A stretch of 64,000 nucleotides of DNA, from NCBI GenBank assembly GCA_029204225.1, contig CM055096.1:3566014-3630013 (forward strand), in the 5' to 3' direction. The notes under the pieces are model-generated. The model was not told the DNA's origin. It did not search any database and worked only from the letters and a program-made list of their open reading frames with translations. Both the position numbers and the translations under genes were made by a program. This DNA is from Diphasiastrum complanatum. Lineage: Eukaryota > Streptophyta > Lycopodiopsida > Lycopodiales > Lycopodiaceae. This document shows, piece after piece, positions 46,346-58,121 of this stretch (position 1 is its first letter; every line of letters begins with the position of its first letter).

Positions 46346-46660
46346 ATCTGTCATTATCTATAATAATCTATCATTATCAAATAATCTATCATTATCTAAT
46401 AATTTGTCTAATAAAACTATAATAAACTTTTGAAATTAGTTAGTTATTATTAGCTGGTTACTTATTATAGACTAACTAATTGACTATAGATTAATTTATT
46501 AACTAACTAAGTAGTATTAACTAACTAGTTTAGTGGTATAATAGCTAACTAACTATAGTAACATAAATGTTCGTTCGATAGCTAGTTAGTTAGTAGTTTC
46601 CTAGTTAACTATCGTATTTTAGTTAAGTAAGATAACTATTAAAATTTTAGTTAACGGGTA
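46346..46660. repeat. TTAACTA-rich end segment of R
   Basis: AT-rich low-complexity DNA with many TAACTA/TAGTTA phrases capable of forming hairpins. It recurs at 58830-59060 and inverted at 16090-16190 and appears to be one end of R. Confidence 0.7.
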
Positions 46661-48240
46661 CTATAACTCGAGTATCTATGTGGTGTATCATCTCCTAATT
46701 CAAAGTGAATCATGTTAGATCATGTATTCAATGGAATTCGAATAACATATAGGGTTAAACGAGCTCCAACAAGAGAATATGAAGAAATAAAGTACAAACA
46801 TTCAATATAGACTTTTAGTTCATTTTAGAAGAACATTACTAAACATAAAGCCTGATATGGCTTCATCTTAAGTTTAGATGTTGCGCTAGATCAATTTTAT
46901 GTCTATCACTCAAGCTGAGTTTGATGTCTAACATGCAACTTTAACTAAATTCCTCATTGTGTGATCAAAATAAACAATGTCAAGTTTAGGACATTCAAAT
47001 TACTATAGTTCGGTCTCTTTTTGATGAAATAGACCTTTATCACTTGAGATAGCTCAAATTTGGTTTTGTTCACCCAAGATAGCTTGATTTCACATCGTAT
47101 CATTCAAGATTCTCATTGAGTGATCAAATTTATGGAATCTTTTAAATGGCTCAAACTTGAACCACATCATACAAGATAGCTTGATTTCAATTCCAAACAT
47201 GTGATTTTAATGACTTGAGACTTAAATTTGTTTTATTCACTCATGATAGCTCGACATTGGTCCTTATCCTCAAAGTCACTCATTGGTTGATTGAATCTGA
47301 TAAATCTTAAGTTTTAAACATTCAAATGGCTCATTAAAGTCTATGTTTGAAATGCAGTTTTGGTCCTTAGCACATGACAAAGCTCATCCAATGATTCAGT
47401 TCGGCCAACCTCGAGTGTGAGACATTTGAATTGCTCTAGTCCAATCCCCTATTAATCAAATTGATTCCTACAACCTGATATAGCTCCAATTTGACATCTA
47501 TGACTTGATACCTATGTCGTAAGCTATCTTGATTTTGACCCTTGTCAATCAGCATAACTCATTTAGATATTAAAATTGACCATTTGCAGTTCGAGGATCA
47601 GATTGGCTACTTTAGTTTGTGTATCCATAAGTTTAGTCCATATCACTACAAATGGCTCCATTTTGTTTTTTTTTAACTCAAGATAGCTTGATTTTGGTCC
47701 TTATCATCGAATATTGCTCGATTGAATCCTAGGAATTTCAAGTTTACAACATTCAGACTAGTCAAATTGTATGCATATTACCCAAGAAAATTCAATTCTG
47801 ATGCTTGACATGTAGTTGTGATCACTATCACTTGATATATTTCATTGAGTCATGTAATTTGAACATTTTTGAATTTAGGACATTCAAATTGTTCAAGTTC
47901 AACTCCTTTTTAATGAACTTGACATGTATCACTCAATGTATCTTAAATTACGATCCACAGATAAATTGTCTGCCAACAAAGAACTTCGAACCTTTATTCG
48001 CACCGCTAAGGATTCTTCTTTTATGCGCTTGGATCCCACATCAATCATTGAATCGAGCACCTACATTGCACAGCGGAGCATGTTTCAAGACACGGCCGGA
48101 AGGGAGAAGATGGAGAAGAAGAAGAGTGAAAATGTTATACTCCATGTATGTAGATTTTCTACATTTTGCACAATGAATGAGCTTTGATTATAAAATGACA
48201 ACTTATGATATGTGTTACCGTTGATCCTCTTTAAACATAG
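46661..48240 (+). repeat. R repeat, copy 5 (internally deleted)
   Basis: It starts like 59060 and follows it for 1.3 kb (dyads at 47046, 47086, 47176, 47680), then jumps at about 47948 straight to the ANKD segment, skipping the part that holds the bS21-like fragment. It is followed by the right lipase arm. Confidence 0.8.
47949..48187 (+). other. Conserved ANKD segment, copy 3
   Basis: The frame reads SANKELRTFIRTAKDSSF, LDPTSIIESSTYIAQRSMF and QDTAGREKMEKKKSENV to a stop at 48185-48187. This is the longest open copy because it keeps both the SSTY stretch and the lysine frame. Family unknown. Confidence 0.4.
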
Positions 48241-48655
48241 AGGTGACGTTATGACAAAATTATTACAAAATTATTACAAAAAGCATTTCATACCATGCTT
48301 GTGAAAGTTGCTTCTTGTGGAATGCATGAGCATCCGAAAATATTTGCAATTAAGAGCCACCTCTGCCATATATTTATGTCCTTTATAGTAATATTACCTT
48401 ACAAATGTGTAATGTATTTAATGCTCCATAAATCCGTGTAATATAAATTCAGGTGCAATATTATGCCAAATAAGGCAACCTCCAAATACACTCTAAAAAA
48501 ATTTGGAGGTTGTTACGTTAATGAAGGATTTACTTAGGCATCATATTTATGGGACTTAAGGACTTTATGGGATTAGCTGAAATTCAGTGTAGTGAGCAGT
48601 TGTTAGGCAGTCTACAATTCAGCTAAAATGTATGACACTTGGCACCGGCATGTCG

Positions 48656-48684
48656 TGGAAGGCCCGAGGTCCTGGGGCCTTCCA
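48656..48684. other. Perfect 10-bp hairpin, right arm
   Basis: TGGAAGGCCC (48656-48665) and GGGCCTTCCA (48675-48684) with a 9-base loop. It is kept as 9 bp at 20-47; the left arm (22193-22205) has lost the second half. Confidence 0.7.
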
Positions 48685-49387
48685 GGACGTAATGCCAAGT
48701 GATAAGGCAAAGAGAGAATGCACATTATGTAGAGAGATGACGTACATTCAGAAGCACATTCCTTAAAGATAGGAGAGAGCACACACATTCCCTAGAGAGA
48801 GAATGACAGCTTTTTGAGGTGAAAAAAGGATGATGGATATTTTGCTCATGGAGGTGATTTCAAAATACAAAGCAAACCTAAGCAGGGCCTGGGCTGCACA
48901 TTTGAGTAGCTTATTGATGCTCTTGGTATATTACCTCTTCTTGAATATATAATAATCTATGGGGATGATGCGGAATTACACACTAGCTTTCTGTTTCAAC
49001 TTTTTATTCTCTAGCAATTGTGAATTCATGTCTGGTTTTCAATACTCCGTTAATCTCGTTTATTACCCACTGCAAGCATGTCATAGAAAAAGTATGCTAT
49101 CAGTTTTGATTGATCTTGACAGGTTTTATGTTTTGGTGATATGTTGGTTAAAACGGTCACATACACAAATACAGGAAGTTTCTGCAGCGGAATAAATGCT
49201 CACCAACCATCTTTAACTGGCGAGGTCTAAACAAGCCGTGTCTAACGTCGACACAAATTTTATGTAAAATGTGAGCTTTGAAGTAGCAGGTGCACACGAT
49301 GATGAAGATGGCCCACCCTTGACTTACCGCACCCATACATATACGAAAAATTTACTGTTATTTGAGGAATTCAAAATGTACTATTAA

Positions 49388-49811
49388 GCAAAAGATCGGA
49401 TTACTTAAACACACTGATGGCGGACTCATATTACTTACACCCTGATCAGCACTGGGCGCTTGCATGCGATGTGTTATTCAAAACATACATGAGAGATCGA
49501 CAACTGTTACTTCCTGGGGTAATTCAGAGAATACCATTACGCAAAAGATCGATTCAAGTGGACCCATACATACATGAATATTCTAAACTGTCATTTGAGT
49601 TACCCAAATATATTATACGCAAAAGATCGGACATACTTGAAGATTGACAACTGTTATTGGCGTAATTCTGAGAAGTATACTAATATTCCGCAAAAGATCG
49701 GTTCACGTGGACCAATATGAAGTGCTCAGACCTGATCTGCAGCCAACGCATAATAGAAAAATTTAGAGCTGTTATTGAAGAGATTCAAAGTATAACATTA
49801 CGCAAAAGATC
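49388..49811 (+). repeat. CGCAAAAGATC-core repeats upstream of right lipase
   Basis: Cores (GCAAAAGATC) at 49388, 49541, 49619, 49690 and 49802, on average once per ~100 bp, with similar neighbours (TATTACG before, TCACGTGG or a derivative after). The one at 49690 is followed by a G-box-like CACGTG at about 49705. They lie 430-850 bp upstream of the ATG, a plausible regulatory position but with no direct proof. Confidence 0.6.
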
Positions 49812-50061
49812 AGCTCATGTGGATACACTCCCAGTTTTGAGCTTAATTCGGAGTTTAAGGGCTCTCATGAAATAATTGCATCAGAGCGCCAACCACCTCT
49901 AAAGTGGTCACCATCCTTAGTTATTGCACAGGTTTTTGGAGTGGACCATCTTATGTTGAACTTAGACGATGGGGTGTAGACGCGGTTTGACCTGAATAGA
50001 TCACGGCCCATTCGAATGTCGTAATATTGATACCCCTCCTAATCCTACATACCTAATCCTT

Positions 50062-50100
50062 ACATATAGGAGTGGAGTTCTGTCCCCGGCCCTTACATAA
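50062..50100 (+). promoter_or_regulatory. Possible lipase core promoter
   Basis: TTACATATAGGAG, TATA-like, lies about 170 bp before the ATG and is followed by a CT-rich leader (50100-50135). The left arm keeps the same sequence (about 20612-20628). A ~15-bp CCTAATCC..ACATA phrase is tandemly doubled only in the right arm. Confidence 0.35.
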
Positions 50101-50237
50101 CTCTCTACGCCTCTCTCTTTTTGAGTCCTCCACAGATGTGATCCCGTTTGGCATTGTTATTCACCCTCAGTTTCTTCTTTGATCTTTCGACTGGGATCAC
50201 GTGTATGATCTGGGGAACACTGAACCAACCCTTAAGG

Positions 50238-51588
50238 ATGACTAGTTCACAGACAGAGCATTTGCTCAAAAGCGAGACCCAAGTGGTAAACGACTGCTCA
50301 AATACAGAAGAAATTGAGTACATAAAACAGGAAATTATTGATTCTCTAATAGCAACAAGAGCATCTTACGAGTCCACAAGTGAAGGTGCAGTCCATGTCT
50401 TGAATCAAAGCTATGACTTGAATACCAGTAAGTATGAGCTTATCTACCACCGAGATCACGCCTCCTCCATGGCATCAGCGACCAGTACACGATCAGATCG
50501 GAAACAGAATTTTGTGATGGTTCGTAGCAGCAATGGGTACATCGTCGTGGCATGCCGTGGAACCTTCTCTCTCTCATATTGTCCAAGATGCCAAGGTTGC
50601 CAAGGTTCCTGTTCCTTTCACCAGAAAAGGACGTGCACACATTCGGTTCTTGGAGCGGGCCCTGAGCTTGCCTATCGACCTATTTCTGAATTTGCTAAGA
50701 GCAGGAGAGAAACTAGTTTTAACTGGGCATTCTCTGGGGGGTGCAGTAACCTCTCTCGTAACAATAAGGATTCTGGAGGCTTTGGCGGCTGTTCCTGGGC
50801 ACCAGAAGCTTGTCTCGGACAGGGTGAGCTGCATCACATTTGGGACGGCGCCATTCGCCAACCTGGAGCTTGCAGACTATGTCAATTCTCGTTATCGCCA
50901 GTATTTCCATAATTTGGTATCCAAGCATGATGCCGTTCCTCGAGCCCACAATTTGCTTCCCCAGGTTTTCTTCCCAATAGCAAAGTGGTTTGTGGACATG
51001 ATGGTCCAGACAACGAAGGCTATCTTAGAGACTGTAACGGGGATTCCGGTGGCGACAATGGCACATAAGCTGGAGCAGAATATGCAGTGTTTGTGGCCAC
51101 TTACCCAACTGTTTAAGTTCATTCTTGAATGTGCAGCTGGTGATGAGGAGGCTCTGTTCTTTGGACATTGTGGGTACTTGGTGCTCCTACATCCTGAGGC
51201 TCAAGACTCAAAATCAGCCATTTACATCGAAAGAATGGAGAGTTTGGGCCAGGAATTTTGGATAGAACACAAATCGGTTGTTGACGTCCTTCGGGAGCAT
51301 GGGTTAGCAAACCATTACGCCTGTCTGGTGAACAACCTGTCGGCCATAAAGGGACCCGCTTATGAGTTGAAACCTGGGGCTCTCATTCAGCCATTCACAG
51401 GGATTCTCAGTCTCTTCTCCAATCCCTCTTCACGGTCTGTACTAAGGATTCCCAGTCTCCTCTGTTATCTCTGTTCACAATCTGTCTTGGTGCGAAGCGA
51501 CAGAGCCATGTTAAGAGTGGTAGCCAATGAATTTAAAATCCTCTCAAACATTTGTACCATGAACGGAGAAATGATTTTGATTTTTTAA
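50238..51588 (+). pseudogene. Class-3 lipase (EDS1-like fold), right copy, frameshifted
   Basis: ATG at 50238 (MTSSQTEHLLKSETQ). The N-terminal frame is open to the CRGTFSLS motif. There a net 2-bp loss in a CT-dinucleotide run (about 50560-50575) shifts the frame. The other frame then continues without interruption from IVQDAKVAKVPVPF through GHSLGG (about 50727-50744), HDAVP, PIAKWFVDMM, FFGHCGYLVLLHPE and IEHKSVVDVLREHG to a stop at 51586-51588. Fifteen bases present in the left copy after VDMM are missing here. The C-terminus is longer than in the left copy because one T is missing near 51531. Combined length is near 430 residues, usual for plant lipase-3/EDS1-like N-terminal proteins. 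A ribosomal frameshift or assembly error at the CT run cannot be excluded. Confidence 0.8.
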
Positions 51589-52385
51589 ACCCTCATGAAT
51601 AGAGTGACAAACAACACAGGTACTGCCCATAAAATTAATGCTTGATTGACAAATACTTAACTAACCAAACCCATTTTACACACACACACACACACATGTG
51701 ATGATCCTCTCCCGAGTCAAGAGGTGATATGCTCTTGGAATCATCTAGTACTTTATTATCTCATGCATATCCTGATTCCTATCCCACACAATGACATTCG
51801 ATGAAAGCACAACTATCATCTTTTCATTCATAGTAACTACTAACTATTTACACAACCACTCATATATTCCTCTCATTTTTCATTGGAATGACAACAAGCA
51901 ATGTCTCCAAAATAAAATATGAAAGGTGCATTCACACATCAAACACTTGACAACATCATCTCAAAATTTCTAGTCTTTGTGAGAATTTCTCCATAAATGA
52001 TTACAAGAAGGCAGAGGCATCCAATGCCATTTTGGAGCATTTCCTAAAAATGATAGCAAAAAATATGGGCACGAGGTTGGTTAGCAATGCTAGGCTTCCG
52101 TGTGTTGACCTTTTTCTTTCAGGCACAAATGAAACCTTGCATTGGCCTTGAAAACTAACGTGCACCTGTCTTGTCTGTGCACTTGTCTCTACAGAAGAGA
52201 TCTACTACTTGTATGTATTGATAAATGATTATAAACAATTAACTACTACTACCTAATGTGTCCTATAGTAGATAACCATCGTATTGGAGCTTAATCACTT
52301 ATGTACATAGTAGATGATTGTCAACATCAACTCTCATTGACCTGGGAGTATAGGGTGATTAGGACAGCCCTCGGGATTGGAAGCG

Positions 52386-53700
52386 ACGTTCCCTAATCAC
52401 TGATGAGGAATCTAAAGACGGACGTCATTGGAGGAGGATTGTCATAGGTGACGATTCACAAACAAAAGTACGGTAAGCTGGACCGAAGCCTTAGCCACAG
52501 TGGATTGTTTACAATTCAATGTTACATCAACTAAACAATCATCGAGATGAAGGTCAACATAGACACTTTTTCCAATGAAGGTTATTTTCTGTCAAACATA
52601 CTTGAGGAACACACTAAGAAACCTAGCAAAGGCCATTAGAATTTCATATCTCTCTTCTATACCCCAAGAATCCATGTTGCAAGGAATCTACGATGAATCC
52701 GAGATCCAAGCTCTTTAAGTATCAACCCTAGAAGAAGGTCAAGCGTATGAGGATGAAGAGTTTCTCAGTTATGTCGATCCCCATATTTTCAATATTGTCC
52801 CAAGATTCCAAGAAACCAGATCCAAGAAGGCCACACGTGGACAACGATCTCATCCAACCAACGAGAGAATGTTGTAGTAGGCCGAATGGATTCTGTATCG
52901 GAAGGATCCAAATCTAGTGTTTTTCTCATGATTAGCGAATTACTACGATTTTTTCTAGGACGTAGGTGAAGATGAGGCCCTATATAAGTTAGAGGTTTCA
53001 CTTTGGGATAGTGGCATCAAGAAGATTAAAGATCCGGACGTCGAGCACTAATCAAATTCGCCACAACTTGATACGAAAAAAATGCCGATCACTTTGGATA
53101 CCCCATCCAAAGTCTCTCCAAAAGGAAAAGCACTTGCATCAACTCATACTCGAGTCCAAAGCTAACGACAAATGTGAAAAATCTCAATAGAGCTTTGAAA
53201 TGGATGCGGCTTAATGAAAAAAAGCCTATCACTAGTTTACCCCTTGAATGCAAGCCCCTCTATAAGGCCAAAACGTCTAAGTGGATGGCTAAGAGTTACA
53301 AACAAGACATCAAAATTGAACTAATGACCTCTCACAAAGCGAAAGAAAAAAGAAGTGCCAAACTAGTGCATGATATGCCACAATACTTCAAGGACTATGA
53401 AATGGATGAATTGATAGTAGTCATGCCCAGAGCAAAGTGATAACCAAGATACCTCCCTATGAGCCAATATTTATGAAGCTCCTGCCCGCACCAAAGAGCT
53501 ATATGTGGGGGTATTTTCTCACCAAGGGATCAACATATGGGAGAAAACAACACAACTTGAATGCAGCAACACTATTCTATAGCGTCATGCCACTACAGGG
53601 ATGGTTGGACATGTCCTAAATCTAATACTAAACCAGTGATCCTCAGTATGTTTCACCAACCCAACCGTACTCCCTAGTCGATGAAGGATTTCTAAGCCTT
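52386..53700 (+). pseudogene. Decayed coding-like region, unassigned
   Basis: Several plus-strand frames follow each other with stops between them: EDEALYKLEVSLWDSGIKKI (about 52968), PITLDTPSKVSPKGKAL (about 53090), 53174-53440 (NLNRALKWMRLNEKKPITSL, later KLVHDMPQYFKDYEMDEL) and 53437-53619 (PPYEPIFMKLLPAPKSYMWG). Lysine-rich composition and consistent strand suggest one old coding sequence, perhaps from a retroelement, but I recognise no domain. It has no copy elsewhere in the window. Confidence 0.35.
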
Positions 53701-54519
53701 TAGGTATATGACCTCAGGAGATTGTATCTCTTGTTGAGAATTTGATAGCCTTGGGTTACTCTTAGACTTCATGTAGCTCATATGATTACTATCAAATCAC
53801 TTGGTATGAGTAAAACTTGTCTTGACTCAACACGTCACTCTCAGATATTTTTTAATCGTCACGAGTATAATTCCACCTCTTGTGTTCCAAAGAGGTAGGA
53901 GTGAATTGCACTTTATAAATAGTAGTCATTCAATCAATACTCAATTCACTTCAAAGACAAATATTAGTCGAGCTATCCCATTTCGGATCTAAGGATTTTA
54001 AACAAGCACATCAAGCTGCCTAAGGGATGACATATCTAAATGGGGATACTATCATATACATTGATAGAAAGTATTTTGATCATCAACTCCTGCTTGCAGA
54101 TTTCCAAGAAGAACAAATGCCACCAAATCAAGAGAGTTTGCATCTTGATGGTATGAGAGGAAAAGAACATGCGGTGGATTCTATCGACGCAACAGTTAAA
54201 CACGTTGGTAAATAGGACATTTTTTTGTACAAACGTTGAAATAAGAGTAAAGTTGTCTATTTCACAAGAAACATTTTTTTTAAGCATAATTTAGAATTTC
54301 TTTTTTTTTAATTTAGCTTTTGTCATTAAAAAATTCAAAAAAATATTTTTATTCAAATACTATTTATCATGATTCTATCACATGTTCAAAAGGCACAATA
54401 ATCTCAACAAGTTTGTTGAATTCGAAACGATTGAAAATCCCTGAATTTATCTAGTACATCTGCCACTATATTTGCCAATCTACTAAATAAAACTGTGATC
54501 TACCAAATATTTAAAGGAT

Positions 54520-54520
<1 letters not shown>
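53701..54520. other. Unassigned AT-rich region
   Basis: A TATA-box-like TATAAAT at 53914-53920 is the only promoter-like item. A short frame at 54027-54215 (GDTIIYIDRKYFDHQLL) is not recognisable. T/A runs occur at 54230-54345. Confidence 0.35.

Positions 54521-54521
<1 letters not shown>

Positions 54522-54568
<47 letters not shown>
54522..54568. repeat. (GA)n microsatellite
   Basis: An uninterrupted GA dinucleotide tract of 47 bp, the longest perfect simple repeat in the window. Confidence 0.97.
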
Positions 54569-54569
<1 letters not shown>

Positions 54570-54570
<1 letters not shown>

Positions 54571-55048
54571 TATTTGTTTGACAAAAGAAAGAGAATTGAA
54601 ATTGATGCATATTGTGCTATTCCATATGGATTGTACAAGCTCTGTGGAGTTCAAGTCAGCTCGATAGTCTTAGTAGTAATCTGAGATCAAATCGCAATAT
54701 TGTGCCCGAGAATGGTTCATAGTAGTAGCGCACATTGTGTTGTGTGACAAAATCCAAGGCCTACCTATGGAGTATTACAAGAACATAGTAAACACACTAT
54801 GAAAGCTTGAAAAACCAGCTATGGAGTAGAAACTAAAGGGCCACTTTAACCATGTAATGTCAAGAGGTGGTGTCTTGCTAATTCTAGCTCTAGAACCCAC
54901 ATGGGTCCTCAACCTACTTGTTATTACTTGCCTAATTAGCAAGTGGGGTGTACTATGTAAATAAATGTTTTACCCCCATGTCTTATGCACAACTTACAAG
55001 CTACAAGTATACAAGCCATAAGGGGCAAAATAGGCATTTATTTCAACA
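54570..55048 (-). repeat. LTR fragment of copia family 5
   Basis: On the minus strand GCCATTGAGAGGGGG (a purine tract) is followed by TGTTGAAATAAATGCC at 55048, the normal start of a 3' LTR. The sequence continues down to at least the GA tract; the LTR end was not found. The pol side is lost after about 55090, replaced by sequence leading to copia C. Confidence 0.5.
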
Positions 55049-55409
55049 CCCCCTCTCAATGGCTATTTTGTTGATACCAACATCTATGTAGTAAATGATG
55101 GAAATAAACAGGCACTGATAGCGAAATGAAACGAAATCACTGATATCACTGATGCGAAATAATCATGAAGCGAAACGAAATGTGAAGCAAAAAACAATCA
55201 CGAATGAAATCAATTCGGATGGAGCTCGGATATGATTGCTGGTCACTGCCTGCTATATCATTCCTACCCTACAATCCTCGAGAATGTAGACATACACTGC
55301 TGACTTACGTTATAAATATGATTCAGCATTCAACAAGATTGAATCAATGTGCGAAATAGATAAAATAAGTAAATGAGATACACAAACAATAGCAGACAAT
55401 AGCAGACAC

Positions 55410-56921
55410 TTGAATTATGCATCTATTTTGAACATGTACAGACAATACATGGTTTTTGATCTCGACTATCCTTCTGGTAAGGTCGATCTCCCTGTCTGTC
55501 ATAGCTGCATCTTTGGAAAGCAGGCTAGGATTCTTTTTAGATCAAACCATATGCATGTAACAAAAGGTCTGTTATATGTTGTTCATACAAATATATGTGG
55601 ACCTATGCAAACTCTTTCATTTCTAGATCATTTGCCGCTATAACAAATTGGAAATACATGAAATGGATGTACAGACATCATATCTCAATGGAGTTATCAA
55701 AGAAGACATTTACATGGTGCAACTCGAAGGTTATATTATCAAGGGTAAACACAATCATGTGTGTAAACTCCATCAGGCACTTTATGGCTTGAAGCAATCT
55801 GCTCGAGCATGGTTTCAAAGGATCAATACTTTTCTTATTGATCACGGCTACACACGTAGCTCTTCAGATTCAAATGTTTATTTCAAAGCAGTGCATCAGT
55901 CTTTTATCATTATCACTTTATACGTGGATGATACATTGCTTTTCAGTAACGGTACCGATCTGATAAAAGAGGCCAAGACAATGCTATCTTTTGAATTCTA
56001 CATGACCGATCTAGGCAAGGCTCATTTCTGCCTTGGTAGACAAATCCACAGAGATAGAAAACAGAAGTTGGTCTACATTACACAATAGAGGTACATCTAC
56101 AACATGCTAGCCAGATATAATCTGATTAGTTGCAAGTTAGCTCTCTCACCAATGGAACCAGGTCTCAAATTGTCAAAGGACCAGTATCCCTAAACAATTC
56201 ATGAGAAGCAGCAGATGCGTGAGTATCCTTACCATTCTATTATAGGATCTCTTATGTACGCCATGATCTATACCAGGCCAAAGACATAGCTTTTGTAGTT
56301 AGCTCTCTCAATCATTTTCTGACTAATCCTGGTGGAACACATTGGAAGGCTCTTATCAGAGTCATGAGATCTCTTCGAGATAGTATGGACTTTTACATTT
56401 GTTATGGAGCAATCGACAATGACAATCTCAATTTACTCAGTGGTTACACAAATGCAAGTTGGGTAGGAGATGTAGACACTCATAAATCCACTTCCGGATT
56501 TACATTCTTCCTCAACAATGGTCCAATTTCTTGGAACAGTTGCAAGCAATCTTCAATAGCTCTATCTTCCACTGGATCAGTGTATATCATAGCTTGTCAA
56601 GCTACAAAGGAAGCAATTTGGTTGAGGAGCTTACTCTCAGATATCGTTCTGAATCAATATGCTTCGACGATATTATCTTGTGATAATCAAAGTGCCATTG
56701 CTTTATCAACCAACCCTAGATCTCATTGTAGGAATAAGCACATTGAACTGAAGTATCATTTTGTCAGAAGCAAACTTCTCAACGAAGAAATTAGATTGCA
56801 GTACTGTAGAATGCAAGATATGATAGCAGATATTTTTATCAAAGCATTGAGTTTGGAAGCACATAGAAGTTTTTATGTAGAACTAAGTTTGAAGGTCATG
56901 GCATTCAAGGATTTAGATTAA
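55410..56921 (+). pseudogene. Copia C pol fragment
   Basis: GAG-pre-integrase (LPVCHSCIFGKQARILF) and the first integrase motif (ICGPMQTLS), then the deletion junction, then RT with MDVQTSYLNG, LYGLKQSARAWFQRI and an intact YVDDTLLFSNGTDLIKEA (about 55918). A stop follows at about 56086. RNase H runs from about 56364 (SGYTNASWVGDVDTHKSTSG) to ADIFIKALSLEAH, stop 56919-56921. RT is better preserved here than in A or B. Confidence 0.88.
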
Positions 56922-56928
56922 GGGGGAG

Positions 56929-58009
56929 TGTTGGATTATTCTCCTTCTTACTAATCGACTGATCGGTTTTAATCCTCATCCATTGTTTATCCAGTTCTAC
57001 GGATTTTTTCATGTCTTTACACAGTCTGCAGATTTACAAGTGTTTTTACATAGTCTACAGAACATGGATTTTGACACCAGTGTCGCATTTTTTGTCTGTC
57101 AGGAATTGCGAGTTAAACTGCAGAGTTTTCTCATTTTTCAAAGCGTCTCAAATGCTAAGGAAATGACTCAGGCAAAGTGTGGGGCTATTCCAATATTAAG
57201 GAAATCAGATTTTATGACACTGTCACCTGTGGCAGTTTTAGTTCATTTCTGCAGAGTGACAGTTTTAGTTCATTTATACAAACAGACTGTTTACGGCCAA
57301 TTTTCACCGCTTATGAGCAATCAATATCTGAGAAGGAACTGGATGAATGCCAGCGGACACCAACCAACTGGCAATCGCATTTGACGACCTAATTACTTAG
57401 TATAAATCAGCTGGTCATACATCTATTTTCAAGTTCAGAAGCAACGAATCAACATTGTGAATTGTGAAGGAGTTGTGTGTTATTACACGATGCTTGATGC
57501 GCTCTTATGAAGCAGATCATTCACAATCATAAAGTATTGTTGTTAGCTCTCTATCAAACTTTTTAGCTTGAATTCTCTTGAGCATTCTAGCTCAATCTTT
57601 TAGGGATTTATTTTAGAGCTTATATTGCGCTACTGCTTATCAGTAGAGCTGCTTATTATCAGACTTATTCTCAGTTACTTAGAGACAACTTAGAGTGCGC
57701 GGTTTCTATCCGCTATTGTTGTTGCGCTCATTGGCATCTGATTTTATTTTTCTGAATCAATACTATCTTCTTATTGTGTTCACTATATGTTAGAATGCAT
57801 GCATCTATGTATTGCCTTTGTAACTGATAGAAATTGTCTGAGAATTCAATACTTTATGTTTGGCTACGTAATCACTTAGTATCTAAAGTTAGTTGCTAAA
57901 GATTGAACGTGATTTTTTATCACTATTACTTTGTTTAATTTTTGATAGGCGTAGTCATGCATTGGAAGTACGAAGTTTCTGCATTACATTATCTATCCTA
58001 TTTTTGACA
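56929..58009 (+). repeat. 3' LTR of copia C
   Basis: TGTTGGATTATTCTCC to TTTTGACA, 1081 bp. TATAAAT near 57401. Confidence 0.9.
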
Positions 58010-58121
58010 GTATGATGAAAAGACATGTTTAACAATGCATGAGGTCCTTCACATCCTGGACAATTAGATTGCAGATTCGTGCACAAAAATGGGTCGAGAC
58101 AAGGAAGGTTGGATTCTGGCG

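Larger units (their letters stand above)
48241..52385 (+). repeat. Lipase duplication block, right arm
   Basis: The inverted duplicate of 18097-22620. It includes the AACCTCCAAAT hairpin (48477-48511), the TGGAAGGCCC hairpin (48656-48684), one 75-bp unit, five CGCAAAAGATC-type cores (49388-49811), the lipase pseudogene, and an AC repeat (51678-51695) where the left arm has GT. It ends at GGGATTGGAAG. Confidence 0.87.
55407..58009 (+). mobile_element. Copia family 1, element C (5'-truncated)
   Basis: It joins the family-1 sequence at ACACTTGAATTATGC (about 55407), corresponding to 35908 of element B. It carries the same internal integrase deletion as B (junction at about 55630), RT, RNase H, purine tract (56920-56928) and 3' LTR 56929-58009. 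The 3' flank GTATGATGAAAAG equals that of B and A, so this copy spread by duplication of genomic DNA, not by a new insertion. Confidence 0.9.

Noticed and set aside
54522-54568. Polypurine tract of a retroelement
   Set aside because: It is a perfect GA microsatellite. The true purine tract of the nearby LTR is at 55049-55062.
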